From positions 139,777,215-139,841,214 of the forward strand of contig CM065810.1 in the NCBI GenBank assembly GCA_033398695.1: a DNA stretch of 64,000 nucleotides. The letters run 5' to 3'. Under the pieces are notes generated by a model that had not been told where the DNA came from, made no database searches, and was given only the letters and a program-made list of their open reading frames with translations. Positions 43,763 through 55,829 of the stretch are shown in pieces. This stretch comes from Orobanche coerulescens. Lineage: Eukaryota > Streptophyta > Magnoliopsida > Lamiales > Orobanchaceae. How positions within the stretch are numbered: the stretch's first letter is position 1; every line of letters begins with the position of its first letter. The translations under genes were made by a program, and so were the position numbers.

Positions 43763-44689
43763 ATGATTTGAATCATTGATCAACTACTTCTTTAGAGTAG
43801 GATTTATTTCTTTCAACTGCTTATTCGAGAGCAGGATTTAGATAATCGATCAACTACTTCTCTAGAGTAGGATTTATTTTTATCAACTGCTTATTCGAGA
43901 GCAGGATTTGGATAATCGATCAACTACTTCTCCCGAGTAGGATTTATTTTTATCAACTGCTTCTTCGGGAGCAGGATCTATGAACCATTCTTGTGGTATA
44001 ACCAACTACGATGGTGATATATAATATATAAATTTCATATGTAAAACCATCCGTCTTGTGATAATTTGACTCATCACATGGGAGGTATTGTAATCACAGA
44101 AAGTAAGCTTAATAAATGTGTGGTTTGAAGCCACCACTTTGAGATAAGTAAGAGACATAATTTAAACTGCAAAATAATTAACTGCTTCTACCAGAGCAGG
44201 ATCGTCCAATCAATTCCGCAAAATAGTTATCGTCAAGGTATAGGTCGAAATATCGACTGCCGTTAATAGCAAGTGTAATGGTATGTATAAATCTTTGCGA
44301 TTTCCGGAGTTGGATATTAATTCGTATATTTAAATAATGACATATAGGAAAAGAGTTAATACTCATATCAATATTAGTGTCAAATTGAAGCTCTCGTGAG
44401 ATGGGTCACGGTGGTATCAAGAAAAAATAATTCTGATAATGCATACTTATTATATGTGAGGAAAACCGAATTCAGAATTCAAAGAATTATAAGAATATTT
44501 TATTCTTATATATTTTATTAATTTTCGTGTAAGTGTTAGTGACATGAATTAACGACAAAAGGAAATAAAATAGAGAGCCATAAATCGTAGACCGGAACTG
44601 CCCTCGCCTACCCGCACTTACTTCCTTGCCTTATGAAAAGCATTTCAAAACTTTCTGTTTTGACTGGTAGTAGTACAAACCTATCTATT
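43763..44689 (-). repeat. Interior segment of element 3, duplicated at 54901-55829
   Basis: A 927 bp stretch repeated with few differences at 54901-55829 inside the SIRE element. Its first ~420 bp are a tandem array of ~75 bp units made of hairpins CTACTTC..GAGTAG and CTGCTT..AGCAG (43784-43800, 43817-43834, ... 44182-44199). It ends in CTATT (44685-44689), the target duplicate of the SIRE insertion. Confidence 0.85.
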
Positions 44690-45933
44690 TGTTGGCCACT
44701 AAGTATACTGGATACAGCTTGGAAAGTGTTTTAAACAACAAGCTGTACTGGTTTAAATCTGAGTGCGTAGCGGAAGTCTTAAATACAGTAAGTTGTTGTG
44801 GATACAGCAACTCGATATGCAGAGTATACTTAAATAATCACAGTAATTAAAACAATAAAAGCAGAAGGTAAATAACACAGTATTTAAAGTGGTTTGAGGT
44901 AAACCCCTCTACGTCCACTGATCCTCCACACAGGAGTAAAAAGTTTATTATAATTACTGCGTACACAATTACGTAATTATAACCAAACCTAATCAATATG
45001 TTGTTCACACAGATTGATATAATGATCTTAGCTTTCAACCGTTCACACAGATTGGTTTGAGCTAACACTTTGACTGGCTTCTTCACACACAGTTCTGAAG
45101 CTTCGTCTTCTTCGATGCAATTCCTTCACACACAGTTCCAGAGTAGCAAAGATTACTCAGTCCACACAGGGCTGATCTGGGTTTGTTCAAATATAGAACA
45201 GGGTTGAACAACATCTATGACTTTCTGAGCTATAAGCTGATGATGTGTTGTTCAAAGGTTTTGAGCACTGTATATCTCTTTATATCTGAATAGCAGAAAG
45301 CTTGGGGAGATATGTTTTGCTCTGAATATTTCTTTGTAAGCTTTCGTTTGTAAGTCGTTCAGCTCAGTGGATTTTCAGTTGTTCAGTAGTTGTGTCTAAT
45401 GATCTTCAAACTCTGGAGATATATATAGTCTCTGAAATATATCCGTTTGAAATCTATCTGTTGGGCAAAATTCCGTGACAACAGACTTTTGACTGAGATC
45501 CGGATATTGCGGGATTGTGAAGATCTTCTGACTTACAGTATTTAAATACTTTATCCTTTAGTATTTAAATATTTCTTTATCAACGGGACTTGACTTCTAG
45601 CGAATACTGAAGATTCCTTCTTGTCCTGTTGAGAGCTGTATGGAAGGATCACTGTATTGGCGATTCGAAACAGCTTCCATACTTTAGCTTTGCGGGACTC
45701 TGCTGTATGATCAATATGCTGGATCTCCGAAAGGTCTTCGATACAGGTTGACACTATTGATTTGCTTTTCGATACAGTTTGCTTGCTGTATGCTAGATTG
45801 GCATATTTGTCAAATCATACTGACACTACGATCGATACAGGGCAGCATCGATACAGTGATTTGTTGTCCCAACAATTTCGATACCGGGTATTGTTTATCA
45901 CAACAATTTCAGATAGAGGTTGTTATCCCAACA
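44690..45933 (-). repeat. 3' LTR of the SIRE element (1244 bp)
   Basis: Complete copy with ends TGTTGGCCAC and TATCCCAACA; it contains cggatacagc / cgatacag words throughout. It holds the segment 45868-45899 in the opposite orientation to the other LTR, and about 76 bp near 45121-45197 that are absent in the other LTR. Confidence 0.85.
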
Positions 45934-46426
45934 ATTTCCCCCGTTTTGACAATTTGCCAAGACTTAAATCTTTCAAGCCTTCTTGATGATGTCAAAACCT
46001 TCTTCATGAAGAAAATAACCTTCTTGATGAGTTCGGGCAGATATCTTGGTCTTCTGTCGAATGATCTGTCTTTCAGCAGCTTAGTATAATTTATGAACTG
46101 CTCACAGGTGAGTTCGATACAGCTAAGATATTTTTACACCTTAAGCTTATGATTGGCGCGCAGGCACAATCTTATAATGTATTCTAGATGCATACAACTG
46201 AATCTATGAACTGTTCGCAGACAAGTACATACAGCTTAATATTTTTAAACAAGTTTCTATACTTGTGATTAATTTCAGCAAGTAAATTAAATTACGTAAT
46301 CATACGATAACACAGTAGATTACGAGTTGTAATCTTTCAAGACAGGCAAACTTTTTATTGATATTCAAAATAGAGTACAAGGATTGTTGTTTTGAAAGAA
46401 AAATTACAAATAATAATACAAGGATT

Positions 46427-49400
46427 TTAACTCCTATAATCCGAGTGTCTCCATGGCCTCTTCTCGGGATCATTCTCAGTTCCACGCCACCAGTGTTGTA
46501 GGGAATCATTGCCTCGATCTAAGTAGATTGCTCTACCATCGTATGATCTGTCGAAGGCAAGAATCCAGTCTTCTGGATGGGTGATCCGATCTCCTCTTCT
46601 ATGCTTGGACTTCATTTCTTGTTGGAGAGGAAGCTTTCCTTCTTCTAACAATTTTGTAAATTTGTCTGCAGCCTCTGCTAATGTTTTATATCCTTTGAAG
46701 ATGGCGGATTCCCTGACGAGTTTTGGAAAATATCTCATCAGTTCATTTTTCCTCCATTGCTTCACTTCTTCAGCAGTGGGATGGCGGTTGGTTGGCAGAC
46801 GAATTTCAGAAGGCCTTTAGATCATGGTTTGCCATGGGACGCTGGGATCATGGAACTCAGGTCGAGAACCTGAAATCCTGTAGCTTTGAGAGGGTGCAGC
46901 CAATTTGTTCAGCTCTGCAGTAATGCTGTCTTGAGCAGCATTAAATTCTCTTTCATGCCGGAGCCTCGTTCTCCTCGCGGCTTCTCTCGCTTCTTCCCCC
47001 TTTTGGTGTCATCAAGACATCCTAGGATTTACAGAGAGGCATCCTGTTTCGTCTCAATATTTGTCATTCTCTCGACAAGGGAGGAGAGCACCTGCGACAT
47101 ATCTTTGATGCTTTTGTCGTGGGCTCGAAGCTGGGAACCGGTTTCGATCATGGCAGATGCTGTCTTGGCTTCGGATATGCGAGTTTTATATTCCTCTTCT
47201 CTCAGGATCTTTTCTTCCTTCTCTTGTAGATTGCTCAGGGCTTGCTTGAAGACTTCTGGCAGGATAGTGAAGGCTTCCACAACTCGGGAGACTTCATACT
47301 GTAATCCAGTCATTTCTTCAACAGCAGATGTGTGCATCCAATTTAGAGCTTTTTCTACTGAGTACAAGGCATTAACTGCATCTTGAATAAAGACGGTTTG
47401 AAGGCCAAGAGCATGCAATCGCTCTTTCCTATCTGCAGTGCGGGGAGAATCTGGCCTGGCGAAGTCCTCGACTCCATTCAACCTTCTCAAGTTCACGTTA
47501 GGGCGTGAAGTGAGTTGAACATCCTCAGGTGTAGTACCGTCGTCGGATTCCACGATTGATGGGGCGGGAGCAGCAGTTTCGGGTTCGGTAGCAGGGGATG
47601 CGACATCCTCCTGTGTCGAAGGGATTTTTGTAGACATAGATACAGGAGGGACTGATTCCTCCTGTTGTCTCTCAGCGACTTCTTCTTATTCTTCGGCAGC
47701 AAGCTCGGGTGCCTGTTCCGAAACGGATGGTTGATCCTCCGTGACAAGAGGGACTGATTCCTCCTGCTCGGGAATAATATCTGGCTGTTGCGAGGGGGGC
47801 TCATTGCGGCTTGATGTCCCTTCATTATTTTGTTGAACTTGGGGGACTTCTCTTTCGTGAGCCTCCTCACGGCTCATTCTTAGACCTGCCTGAAAGGCAT
47901 CGTCGTCGTTGTCTGATTCGTGGTCTTCTTTTGGACTTTTGGGAGATCCCTCGGACTTATGTTTTCCTTTCCTTCTGGCATCTGATTTGTGCAAAAGATG
48001 GCTTTCAATTAACTCTTTGCAGCAAAGATTATCCCATTGGATTAGGGCTTCAACTTCTTGTGAGCCCGTCACTTCCAACACGAATCTTTCTTCATTTTTC
48101 CACTCGCTCCACTTGAACAGGGTATCGTATGGAGCTAACCTATAGCTCTTCCATTGAATAAATTTTTCATAGGCCTGTTCAACTTGCACAGAGAGAAGGG
48201 TTTTATTGATAATAGTGTCCGGGGAGGGACTTCGTACAACGTCTGAGTCCGCTGTAGCGATTGGTTCCTCTATAGGTGTGGGATCCTGTATGGAAGAGGG
48301 ATTCCTTACAGGGTATGGTACCCCGAAGGAAGGTGGATCCTGTACGGGTGTGGAATCCCGCATAGGAGAGTTAGCTGTTGGCTTCAAAGGGCAGCCGACT
48401 CACTAGAGACTTCCAAATTGGCAGATGTCCTCGTATCCGTCGTTGCCGCCAAAGGATCGGGATTTATTGTCGATACAATAACGGGCATCTCTTCCACAGG
48501 AGTTGGGCCCTGAGGTAGTTCATCAGTGGGTTGCGCCACGGTAGAAGCATCCTCGGAGGTTTTTGTTGCTTTAACTTTAGAAAGCCTCCTTAGCTTCCTT
48601 TTCGGCTTCTCAGCAGCAACTGGTGTCTTGCTGTGAGATCTCTTTCTTTTCTTTGAAGATTCCACACTCTGGGACTTAGGAGAAACGTCCCTTGGATCTT
48701 CAGAAATTGGTAGGTTCCGGATGAAAGGCCTGTCTGTGATCAGAATACTTTGTTTGTAGGCAGTGGGCTTGACTCCTCCCAAGAATATCCGGGAACTTAT
48801 CTTCTTTAGATCTGCGGATTGTGGAAGTCCGCACTTCGTCAAAATGTGGTTTAAGAATAAAACAAATGATTTCTTCTGAGTAGCAGGTTTGGACACTTCT
48901 TCCTACAAGCATTTCAGAATAATTTGACACCAATTGACCTTTTCACAGGTCATAATAGCTACCATCATTCTAAACCTAAGATTTGTGCACATCTCGAATG
49001 CACCAGTACGATTTTCAATGATGCGACAGCAAAAATCATGCAAATAAACAAACGGTAAGCAAAAATTTTTCTTATGGCAGGTGGTGTGAACCACTTCAAC
49101 CGTTGTCAAACCGGTGAACAAGCCATAATATTGAGTTAGCAACTCTTGAGACCCAAATGTCTCAAGTTCTTCCATGGTCAGGCCTTCAGAGGGTAGCCTG
49201 TAAATATTTTTGAGAAGATCTGGGTCGATGCAGATCTCCATTCCATGAATGACTGCTGTGATATCAACAACATGTCCTCCTAGGGCTAGAGGCAGAAACC
49301 GAACCACGGCGTTGAGGTAGAACTCCTCAACAAGGTGAATGTCATAACTTTCAGCGGTGTGGCTCCCAAGGCGGTAGAGGCCTTGTTGACGGATTCTAGT

Positions 49401-49538
49401 GATGACGACTTCCATCGTATCGACATCATTAGTTTCAGCATGAATGCGCTCGATGACGACAGATCGGGTGAAGATCCATCCATCGATGAAGTTCAGAGAT
49501 TTCTTGAGGGCGGTGGTAGAGGTCTGAGCAGACGCCAT
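46427..49538 (-). pseudogene. Env-like / additional ORF of the SIRE element, broken
   Basis: The ATG at 49538 starts a frame whose first ~210 residues include 'LYRLGSHTAESYDIHLVEEFY' style sequence (shown in part: YDIHLVEEFYLNAVV), 'GGHVVDITAVIHGMEICIDP' and 'LPSEGLTMEELE', matching the plant retroelement domain often annotated as putative plant transposon protein (PF20167-like). It continues as a Ser/Pro/Glu/Lys-rich region and a coiled-coil part (about 47030-47450). Stops at 48903-48905 and 47686-47688 and frame changes near 48385 and 46900 split it. Intact it would be about 1000 residues. Whether such products act as envelope proteins is unproven; no clear signal peptide is seen. Confidence 0.65.
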
Positions 49539-50314
49539 TGACGATTCTCAAGAAAAGATGAAAAAGATATAAGAGGAATATGCAGTAAACACAGAAAACT
49601 TATAGGCCGATTTGCTTGAGTGCTCTTAAAATTTGCAAAAAGCGTAAAGAGTCTCAAATGGCAATTGCAGTCCTTTTATAGTAGGCGGCGAAGAAGGGTT
49701 TTCAGAGAACGAATGATCATATTTAAGGGATGGGAACTGGCGTTTGAAATGAACGGTCACGATGGACTTAGTATAACTGGTACACTTATCCAGTGAATTT
49801 TCAAATAGGATCGGGTCCCACTTCTGACATTTGTTATTACCCTCGATGTTTGAAACAGCGGTATTAAATATTAAACAATTTGAAAACATCGCGGCTTTTG
49901 AGATTCAATTGTCCAGATGTCGTGTAAGGCATTTAATGTAAATGACGTTTGACATGAAAACAGGGCACGTGGACAAAAATTATTTTTAAAATGAAATATT
50001 ATAATATAATATATATATATACTGAATCGAAATCCTATAGTATGTGTTGTATCCGCGACGATACAGCGTTCCCCCTTAAAAGGTACATATAGGTTTCAAT
50101 TCCATACAACAACTTTTGGATTAATGCTGTATTCATGGGTCATACTGTATTCCCCCTTAATTATTGCACACATCAGCTGTATGATGATTCAAATTGCTTT
50201 GTTCCCTACAGTGTTGTATTGAAGGTTCTGAGTGTACAGATAATTAATGGTGGATACTGTATTCTTGGGTCTTACAGCATTCCCCCTCAATTGATGAGTA
50301 AAAACAGTAAATAC
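49539..50314 (-). other. Spacer between RNase H and env-like ORF of the SIRE element
   Basis: About 775 bp without a coding frame. It includes 'cattccccctcaattgatgag' and 'ttcccccttaa' tracts, the complement of purine-rich stretches, which could be an internal polypurine tract or a subgenomic promoter area for the env-like ORF. Confidence 0.4.
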
Positions 50315-51148
50315 TTACAGGGAGTCAGGCTGTAGCAATCCCAATTCTTGTCGAAGCATGTTGAATCTTGCTGTGTCGAGAGGCTTGGTGAAGATGTCGG
50401 CCAACTGAATATCTGTATGAACCTTTTCTAGCCGAACATCCTTATTCTCGACATGATTCCTTATGAAATGATGCTTCATGTTGATATGCTTAGTGCGCGA
50501 GTGCAATACAGGGTTGTGCGTTATTGCAATTGCACTCGTGCTATCAAACATGATTGGCGTTTCCTTGGCTTCAATCCCATAATCTGACAACCGTTGCTGC
50601 ATCCAAAGGATCTGCATACAACAACTACCAGCATCATAGTATTCTGATTCAGCCGTGGAAAGTGAGTTTGCCAATTGCTTCTTACTGAACCAAGAAACAA
50701 GTCTAGGTCCAAGAAAGTGACAAGTTCCACTTGTACTCTTCCTATCTAGCTTGCAGCCTCCGAGATCCGAGTCGCTGTATTCAACTAAATCGAATCCGCC
50801 TTCTTTAGGATACCGCAGTCCTACATCGACTGTTCCTTTAATATACTTCAGGATTCGTTTAGCTGTATTGAAGTGTGATTCCTTGGGTGCTACTTGATAT
50901 CTCGCACACACTCCTACAGCAAACTGGATATCAGGCCTGCTAGCCGTTAGGTACAGGAGAGAGCCAATAAGCTTCCTGTAGAGTGATTGGTCAACCGGCT
51001 TTCCGGCTTCATCAGCACTAATCTTCACGGAAGTGCTCATGGGGATTGACGATGATTTGGAAGTGTTCATTCCAAATTTGTTGAGAAGCTCCTTGCTGTA
51101 TTTTTCTTGGTTGATGAAAATACACCTTGAGCAAGCTGCTTTACACAA
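50315..51148 (-). pseudogene. SIRE element RNase H domain
   Basis: The frame encodes the RT thumb/connection with 'SLYRKLIGSLLYLTASRPD' and the copia RNase H: 'VEYSDSDLGGCKLDRKSTSG' (Asp of the active site; normally DSDxAG), 'STAESEYYDAG' (Glu), 'IMFDSTSAI' (Asp) and the end 'DIQLADIFTKPLD'. A frame change near 51130 separates it from the RT. RNase H removes the RNA strand during reverse transcription. Confidence 0.8.
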
Positions 51149-52173
51149 AAACCTAGGAAATAACTAAGTTCTCCCATCATACTCATTTCAAATTTACTTT
51201 GCATGAGATAAGAGAACCTTTGACACAAAGCAAGGTTAGTTGAACCAAAAATTATATCATCTACATAAATTTGAACCATTAGAAGGTCATCGCCTTTCTG
51301 TATTTTGAACAAGGTCTTGTCCACAGCACATTTCTCAAATCCATTATCGGTTAGATACTGGGACAGGGTCTCATACCATGCTCTAGGGGCTTGCTTAAGT
51401 CCATACAGTGCTTTCCTCAGCCTGTATACTAGATCGATGCTGTTTGTGTTGGCAAACCCTGGTGGTTGTTCAACATAAACTTCTTCGGCAAGGTCTCCAT
51501 TTAGGAATGCACTTTTGACGTCCATTTGGTATACAATGAATCTCTTATGGGCGGCAAAGGCTAAAAATATCCTAATGGCTTCTAGTCTGGCTACAGGGGC
51601 AAATGTTTCATCGTAGTCAATGCCTTCTTCCTGTCTATAGCCTTGTGCGACTAGTCTGGATTTATTCCTTATGATTAGTCCATTTCGATTCTTCTTGTTT
51701 CTAAATACCCATTTGGTTCCTATAACTGATTGATGCGTAGGTCTGGGTACAAGATACCATACATTGTTTCTTTCGAAACCGTTAAGATCTTCTTCCATAG
51801 ATGTTATCCAATGAGAATTATTAAGAGCGTCTATGGTAGAAACAGGTTCGGACTGGGCTAAGAATACAACAATAGTGTACATATTGAGTCTCCTGAGCTC
51901 GGATTGAGATTTCCAATCAGGGAATGGTGATATCTCAGTATCTAGTTCTTCTTGTGCACACAGTACATTTCCTTGTGTACTCTGTATTCTCCTACGGGTA
52001 GAAACACCAGCATTAATGTTTCCAATGATCAGCTCTTGCGGGTGATCTCTCAACCATCTTCGGTCGGGTTCTAATTCAGGGTCCCGTATTGTATCGAGAG
52101 TTTCTGTAGATACAGCTTCAACTTGTATAGCATCAGCTTCATCTACGTCGATTCTTACAGCTGCGGGGTTGAT
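51067..52173 (-). pseudogene. SIRE element reverse transcriptase
   Basis: From about 52173 down: '[20 protein letters not shown]', '[20 protein letters not shown]', '[15 protein letters not shown]', '[13 protein letters not shown]' and the catalytic '[10 protein letters not shown]' are all present, the plant copia RT set. A TAA at 52174-52176 divides it from the integrase in the same frame, and the frame is lost near 51130. Otherwise the domain is complete. Confidence 0.85.
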
Positions 52174-53244
52174 TTATAGGTCAACAACAGGTTCTGTGGG
52201 AGTTGGTGGATCTAAGATGGAAAGTTGTTGGATGTTCTGAGTAACAGTTTCTACTCCTGTAGGGTCATGGTGAGGTTCGTCGAACACTACATGAACTGAT
52301 TCCTCGATCATCAGCTTCCTTTTTATAAAGATCCTGTAAGCTTTGCTGACGGAGGAATATCCTACAAATATTCCTTCATCCGACTTCTCATCAAAGGTTC
52401 TAAGTTGATTCTTCCCATTATTCAACACATAGCACATGCATCCAAAAATATGAAAATATGAAACTAACGGAGTTTTGTTGTTCCATACCTCATATGCTAT
52501 TTTTTTGTGGTGCTTGTTGACGATACAACAGTTTTGAGTGTAGCATGCTGTATTGGTTGCTTCACCCCAGAAACGCTGTGGCAACTTGCTTGCGGCAATC
52601 ATTGTCCTTGTTGCTTCTTTCAACGTCCTATTATTTCGCTCGGCAACACCATTTTGTTGAGGTGTACGGGAAGCTGAGTATTCGTGGTGTATCCCATTTT
52701 CCGAATAGTATTGCTCTATAAAGCGGTTAGTAAATTCTGTACCTCTGTCGGAATGAATGGACACAATACTCAATGCCTTTTCATTTTGAAGCTTTCTCAG
52801 GAGCTCGGGCAGCTTTGATGCTGTTTCCTTCTTCTTGCTTAGGAAAATTGTCCAAGCATACCTGGAGTAATCATCAACAACAACAAGATAGTATTTCTTA
52901 CCTCCCAAACTTACCGGGTCTACAGGACCGTAGAGATCCATGTGTAGCATCTCCAACACTCTTTGGGTTGAAAGATAGGATTTGCTCTTCAGGGTGGACT
53001 TGATTTGCTTGCCTTTCTGACATGGTCCGCAGACGATGTCCTTTTTGAATGACACATTTGGCAATCCTCTTACCATTCCCTGTCTTGAGAGCTTGTTGAT
53101 CGTCTTGAAGTTGACGTGAGACATCCTCTTGTGCCATAACCATCTTAGATCTGCAGTGCCTTTGGCAGCAAAGCATGGAATTGAGAAGCTCATAGGCTTC
53201 CAGTCAGCAATATACATGTTACCTGATCTGCTTCCTGTATGCAC
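52174..53244 (-). pseudogene. SIRE element integrase
   Basis: The GAG-pre-integrase HHCC finger is visible ('LWHKRMSHVNFKTINKL', 'CGPCQKGKQ'), then the core with 'LHMDLYGPV' (Asp), 'IHSDRGTEF' (Asp) and 'PQQNGVAERNNRTL' (Glu), the D,D35E triad. The C-terminal copia GKGY-like region ends in 'GIFVGYSSVSKAYRIF'. 357 codons are open; stops at about 53275 and 52174 separate it from protease and RT. Confidence 0.85.
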
Positions 53245-53274
53245 AACTTCTTTGGTCTAGATGTTCTTGACTCT

Positions 53275-53570
53275 TCAGCGATCTTTATAGAATTTCACTG
53301 AGAACTGTTTATCACAGAACTGGATAATACTAAGTAGATTGTACTGTAAGCCTTCAACATATGCAACATCAGTGACTTTGAATTTTCCGACAAGAAGGTT
53401 TCGTTTCCCTCTTGTTCTTCCTTTAGATTTATCACCGAAGCGCACTTTTGGACCGCGACCTTCTACGAAATCTGATAGCTTGCTTCTATCTCCGGTCATG
53501 TGCCGAGAGCATCCACTATCGAAGTACTAGGTATCCTCCTCTAGGATGTCCTGTATGCAAAGAGATTAGG
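53275..53570 (-). pseudogene. SIRE element protease region
   Basis: Around 53510-53530 the minus strand reads 'YFDSGCSRHMTGD', the copia aspartic protease DSG site and the following SRHMTG block; the Trp codon usually before it is a TAG stop here. It continues 'VAYVEGLQYNLLSI', typical for the end of the protease/spacer. Stops at 53275 and near 53252 break the link to integrase. Confidence 0.7.
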
Positions 53571-54031
53571 TAGATTTAGGTCCCCTTTGATTTTTGGGTC
53601 CATGAATGTTAGTGCCTTTAGGTACCTAAATTTTCCTGACAGTAATTGGTTTACTGTAGGTCACATTCGGTACAGTGTTGCGGTATCTACGTGGGGCATA
53701 AAAGTAGTCGCTATAACCATGATAATTGTTATGCATGTAATATTCAGGGTTATTATTATTATTCCAGTACGAGTGCCGTCTTGGAGGTGGAGCCATTTTC
53801 TTTGGCCTAACAGCTTGCCTTCTGGGTCGCCAGTTGGATTCCTAACGCTGTTGCTGATACTGTGCGGACACCTGTTTTCTCGAGGAATAACAGGGCTCCT
53901 GTATCCAATACCTAAGCGTGCTGTACTGATAGTACTGCCGTACGGGCCTTTGGTATTTGGATACAGCCTTCCTTCTGAACGGTTGTTGGCGCTGTTGATA
54001 TGCTCGAGGAGCATGCTATTGAGTGCGCCTT

Positions 54032-54903
54032 TCAGGTCTGAATGGCTGGTGATTCAGCTGTCTGGAGTATGATTGAGGTGGTGGAATGGCAGCCTTTGCT
54101 ATGTGCAACAGGTTCCTTCACAGGACTCCAAGTTTCTTTCGACACAGGAATGGGTTCCACACCCCTGACAAACACTGTACTAGTTTTCCCTTTGTTTGAA
54201 CATGAGCTGTATCCTAAGCCACTTTTATCATGAGCATGTTTCCCAGTGCTTAGAATTTCTTCCATTCTTTTGGACGATTTCTCGAACGATTTCAGAATGG
54301 TCTCTCGTTTTTCGAGAGTTTTGACTTTGGCTTGAAGTAGAACCAAATCATTTGTCTTGCTCTCATTGTGAGTTTTAACCTCACTTAGTTCATGAGCAAG
54401 TTGATGATTGCTCTCCATGAGTTTTTCATAATCGACTTGCTGGTTTCACAGTCAATAGACATATTTTCATAATTTATTTTCAGCAAGTCATTTTCATCTT
54501 TCAGCTCTAGGTTAGACAGTTGGAGCTGTATATTCTCATTTTTCAGTGTCTTATGGGCTTTTTGAATGTTTTTCAACTCATTCATCATGTTTTCAAAAGT
54601 GTGAGATGCATTGGAAGGAATGATTGAGGTTGAGCTTACCTCATCGTCGCTATCTTCATCTTCCGGAATGTCCTTGGCCATAAAGCACATATATGCTTTA
54701 TCATCGAATTCATCGTCAGATGAATCACTTTCAGTGACCACCTGAAGACATTCTTCGGATTTGGATGGTGCGGGGGAGGCTTCTAATTCTCCAATCAGGG
54801 CCTTGAGCTTGTTTTTCCAAGCACGTCTTCGTTCATCCCTCTCTTGTTGCTCGGCTTCTGGCAACCTTTGGACTTTGGGATGAGGACATTTGTTGCTCGG
54901 CAT
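54032..54903 (-). pseudogene. SIRE element Gag, C-terminal part only
   Basis: The frame starts inside the zinc-knuckle region ('KCPHPKVQRL'), so the Gag N-terminus and most of the CCHC finger are missing, and is followed by an acidic stretch 'DSSDDEFDDKAYMCFMA', which is typical after the SIRE Gag finger, and a long coiled coil ('ENIQLQLSNLELKDENDLL'). One frame change near 54410 divides the coiled coil. The break at 54901-54903 is the junction with duplicated element-3 DNA. Confidence 0.75.
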
Positions 54904-55829
54904 GATTTGAATCATTGATCAACTACTTCTTCAGAGTAGGATTTATTTCTTTCAACTGCTTATTCGAGAGCAGGATTTAGATAATCGATCAACTACTTCT
55001 CTAGAGTAGGATTTATTTTTATCAACTGCTTATTCGAGAGCAGGATTTGGATAATCGATCAACTACTTCTCCAGAGTAGGATTTATTTTTATCAACTGCT
55101 TCTTCGGGAGCAGGATCTATGAACCATTCTTGTGGTATAACCAACTAAAGATGGTGATATATAATATATAAATTTCATATGTGAAACCATCCATCTTGTG
55201 ATAATTGGACTCATCACATGGGAGGTATTGTAATCACAGAAAGTAAGCTCAATAAATATGTGGTTTGAAGCCACCACTTTGAGATAAGTAAGAGACATAA
55301 TTTAAACTGCAAAATAATTAACTGCTTCTACCAGAGCAGGATCGTCCAATCAATTCCGAAAAATAGTCATCGTCAAGGTATAGATCGAAATAACTACTGC
55401 CGTTAATTGCAAGTGTAATGGTATGTATAAATCTTTGCGATTTTCGGAGTTGGATATTAATTCGTATATTTAAATAATGACATATAGGAAAAGAGTTAAT
55501 ACTCATATCAATATTAGTGTCAAATTGAAGCTCTCGTGAGATGGGTCACGGTGGTATCAAGAAAAAATAATTCTGATAATGCATACTTATTATATGTGAG
55601 GAAAACCGAATTCAGAATTCAAAGAATTATAAGAATATTTTATTCTTATATATTTTATTAATTTTCTTGTAAGTGTTAGTGACATGAATTAACGACAAAA
55701 GGAAATAAAATAGACAGACATAAATCGTAGACCGGAACTGCCCTCGCCTACCTGCACTTACTTCTTTGCCTTATGAAAAGCATTTCAAAACTTTCTGTTT
55801 TGACTGGTAGTAGTACAAATCTATCTATT
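54901..55829 (-). repeat. Duplicated element-3 segment inside the SIRE element
   Basis: It repeats 43763-44689 with few changes, including the hairpin array and the terminal CTATT (55825-55829). It stands where PBS, leader and Gag N-terminus should be, between the 5' LTR and partial gag. The junction with gag shares 'gcatgattt'. Confidence 0.88.

Noticed and set aside
43784..44199. Hairpin repeats as a CRISPR array
   Set aside because: Repeats and 'spacers' are both conserved between units, and the array lies inside a plant LTR element.
53587..54072. 161-codon plus-strand frame in the SIRE element
   Set aside because: It is antisense to the protease/gag spacer region and has no known motif.
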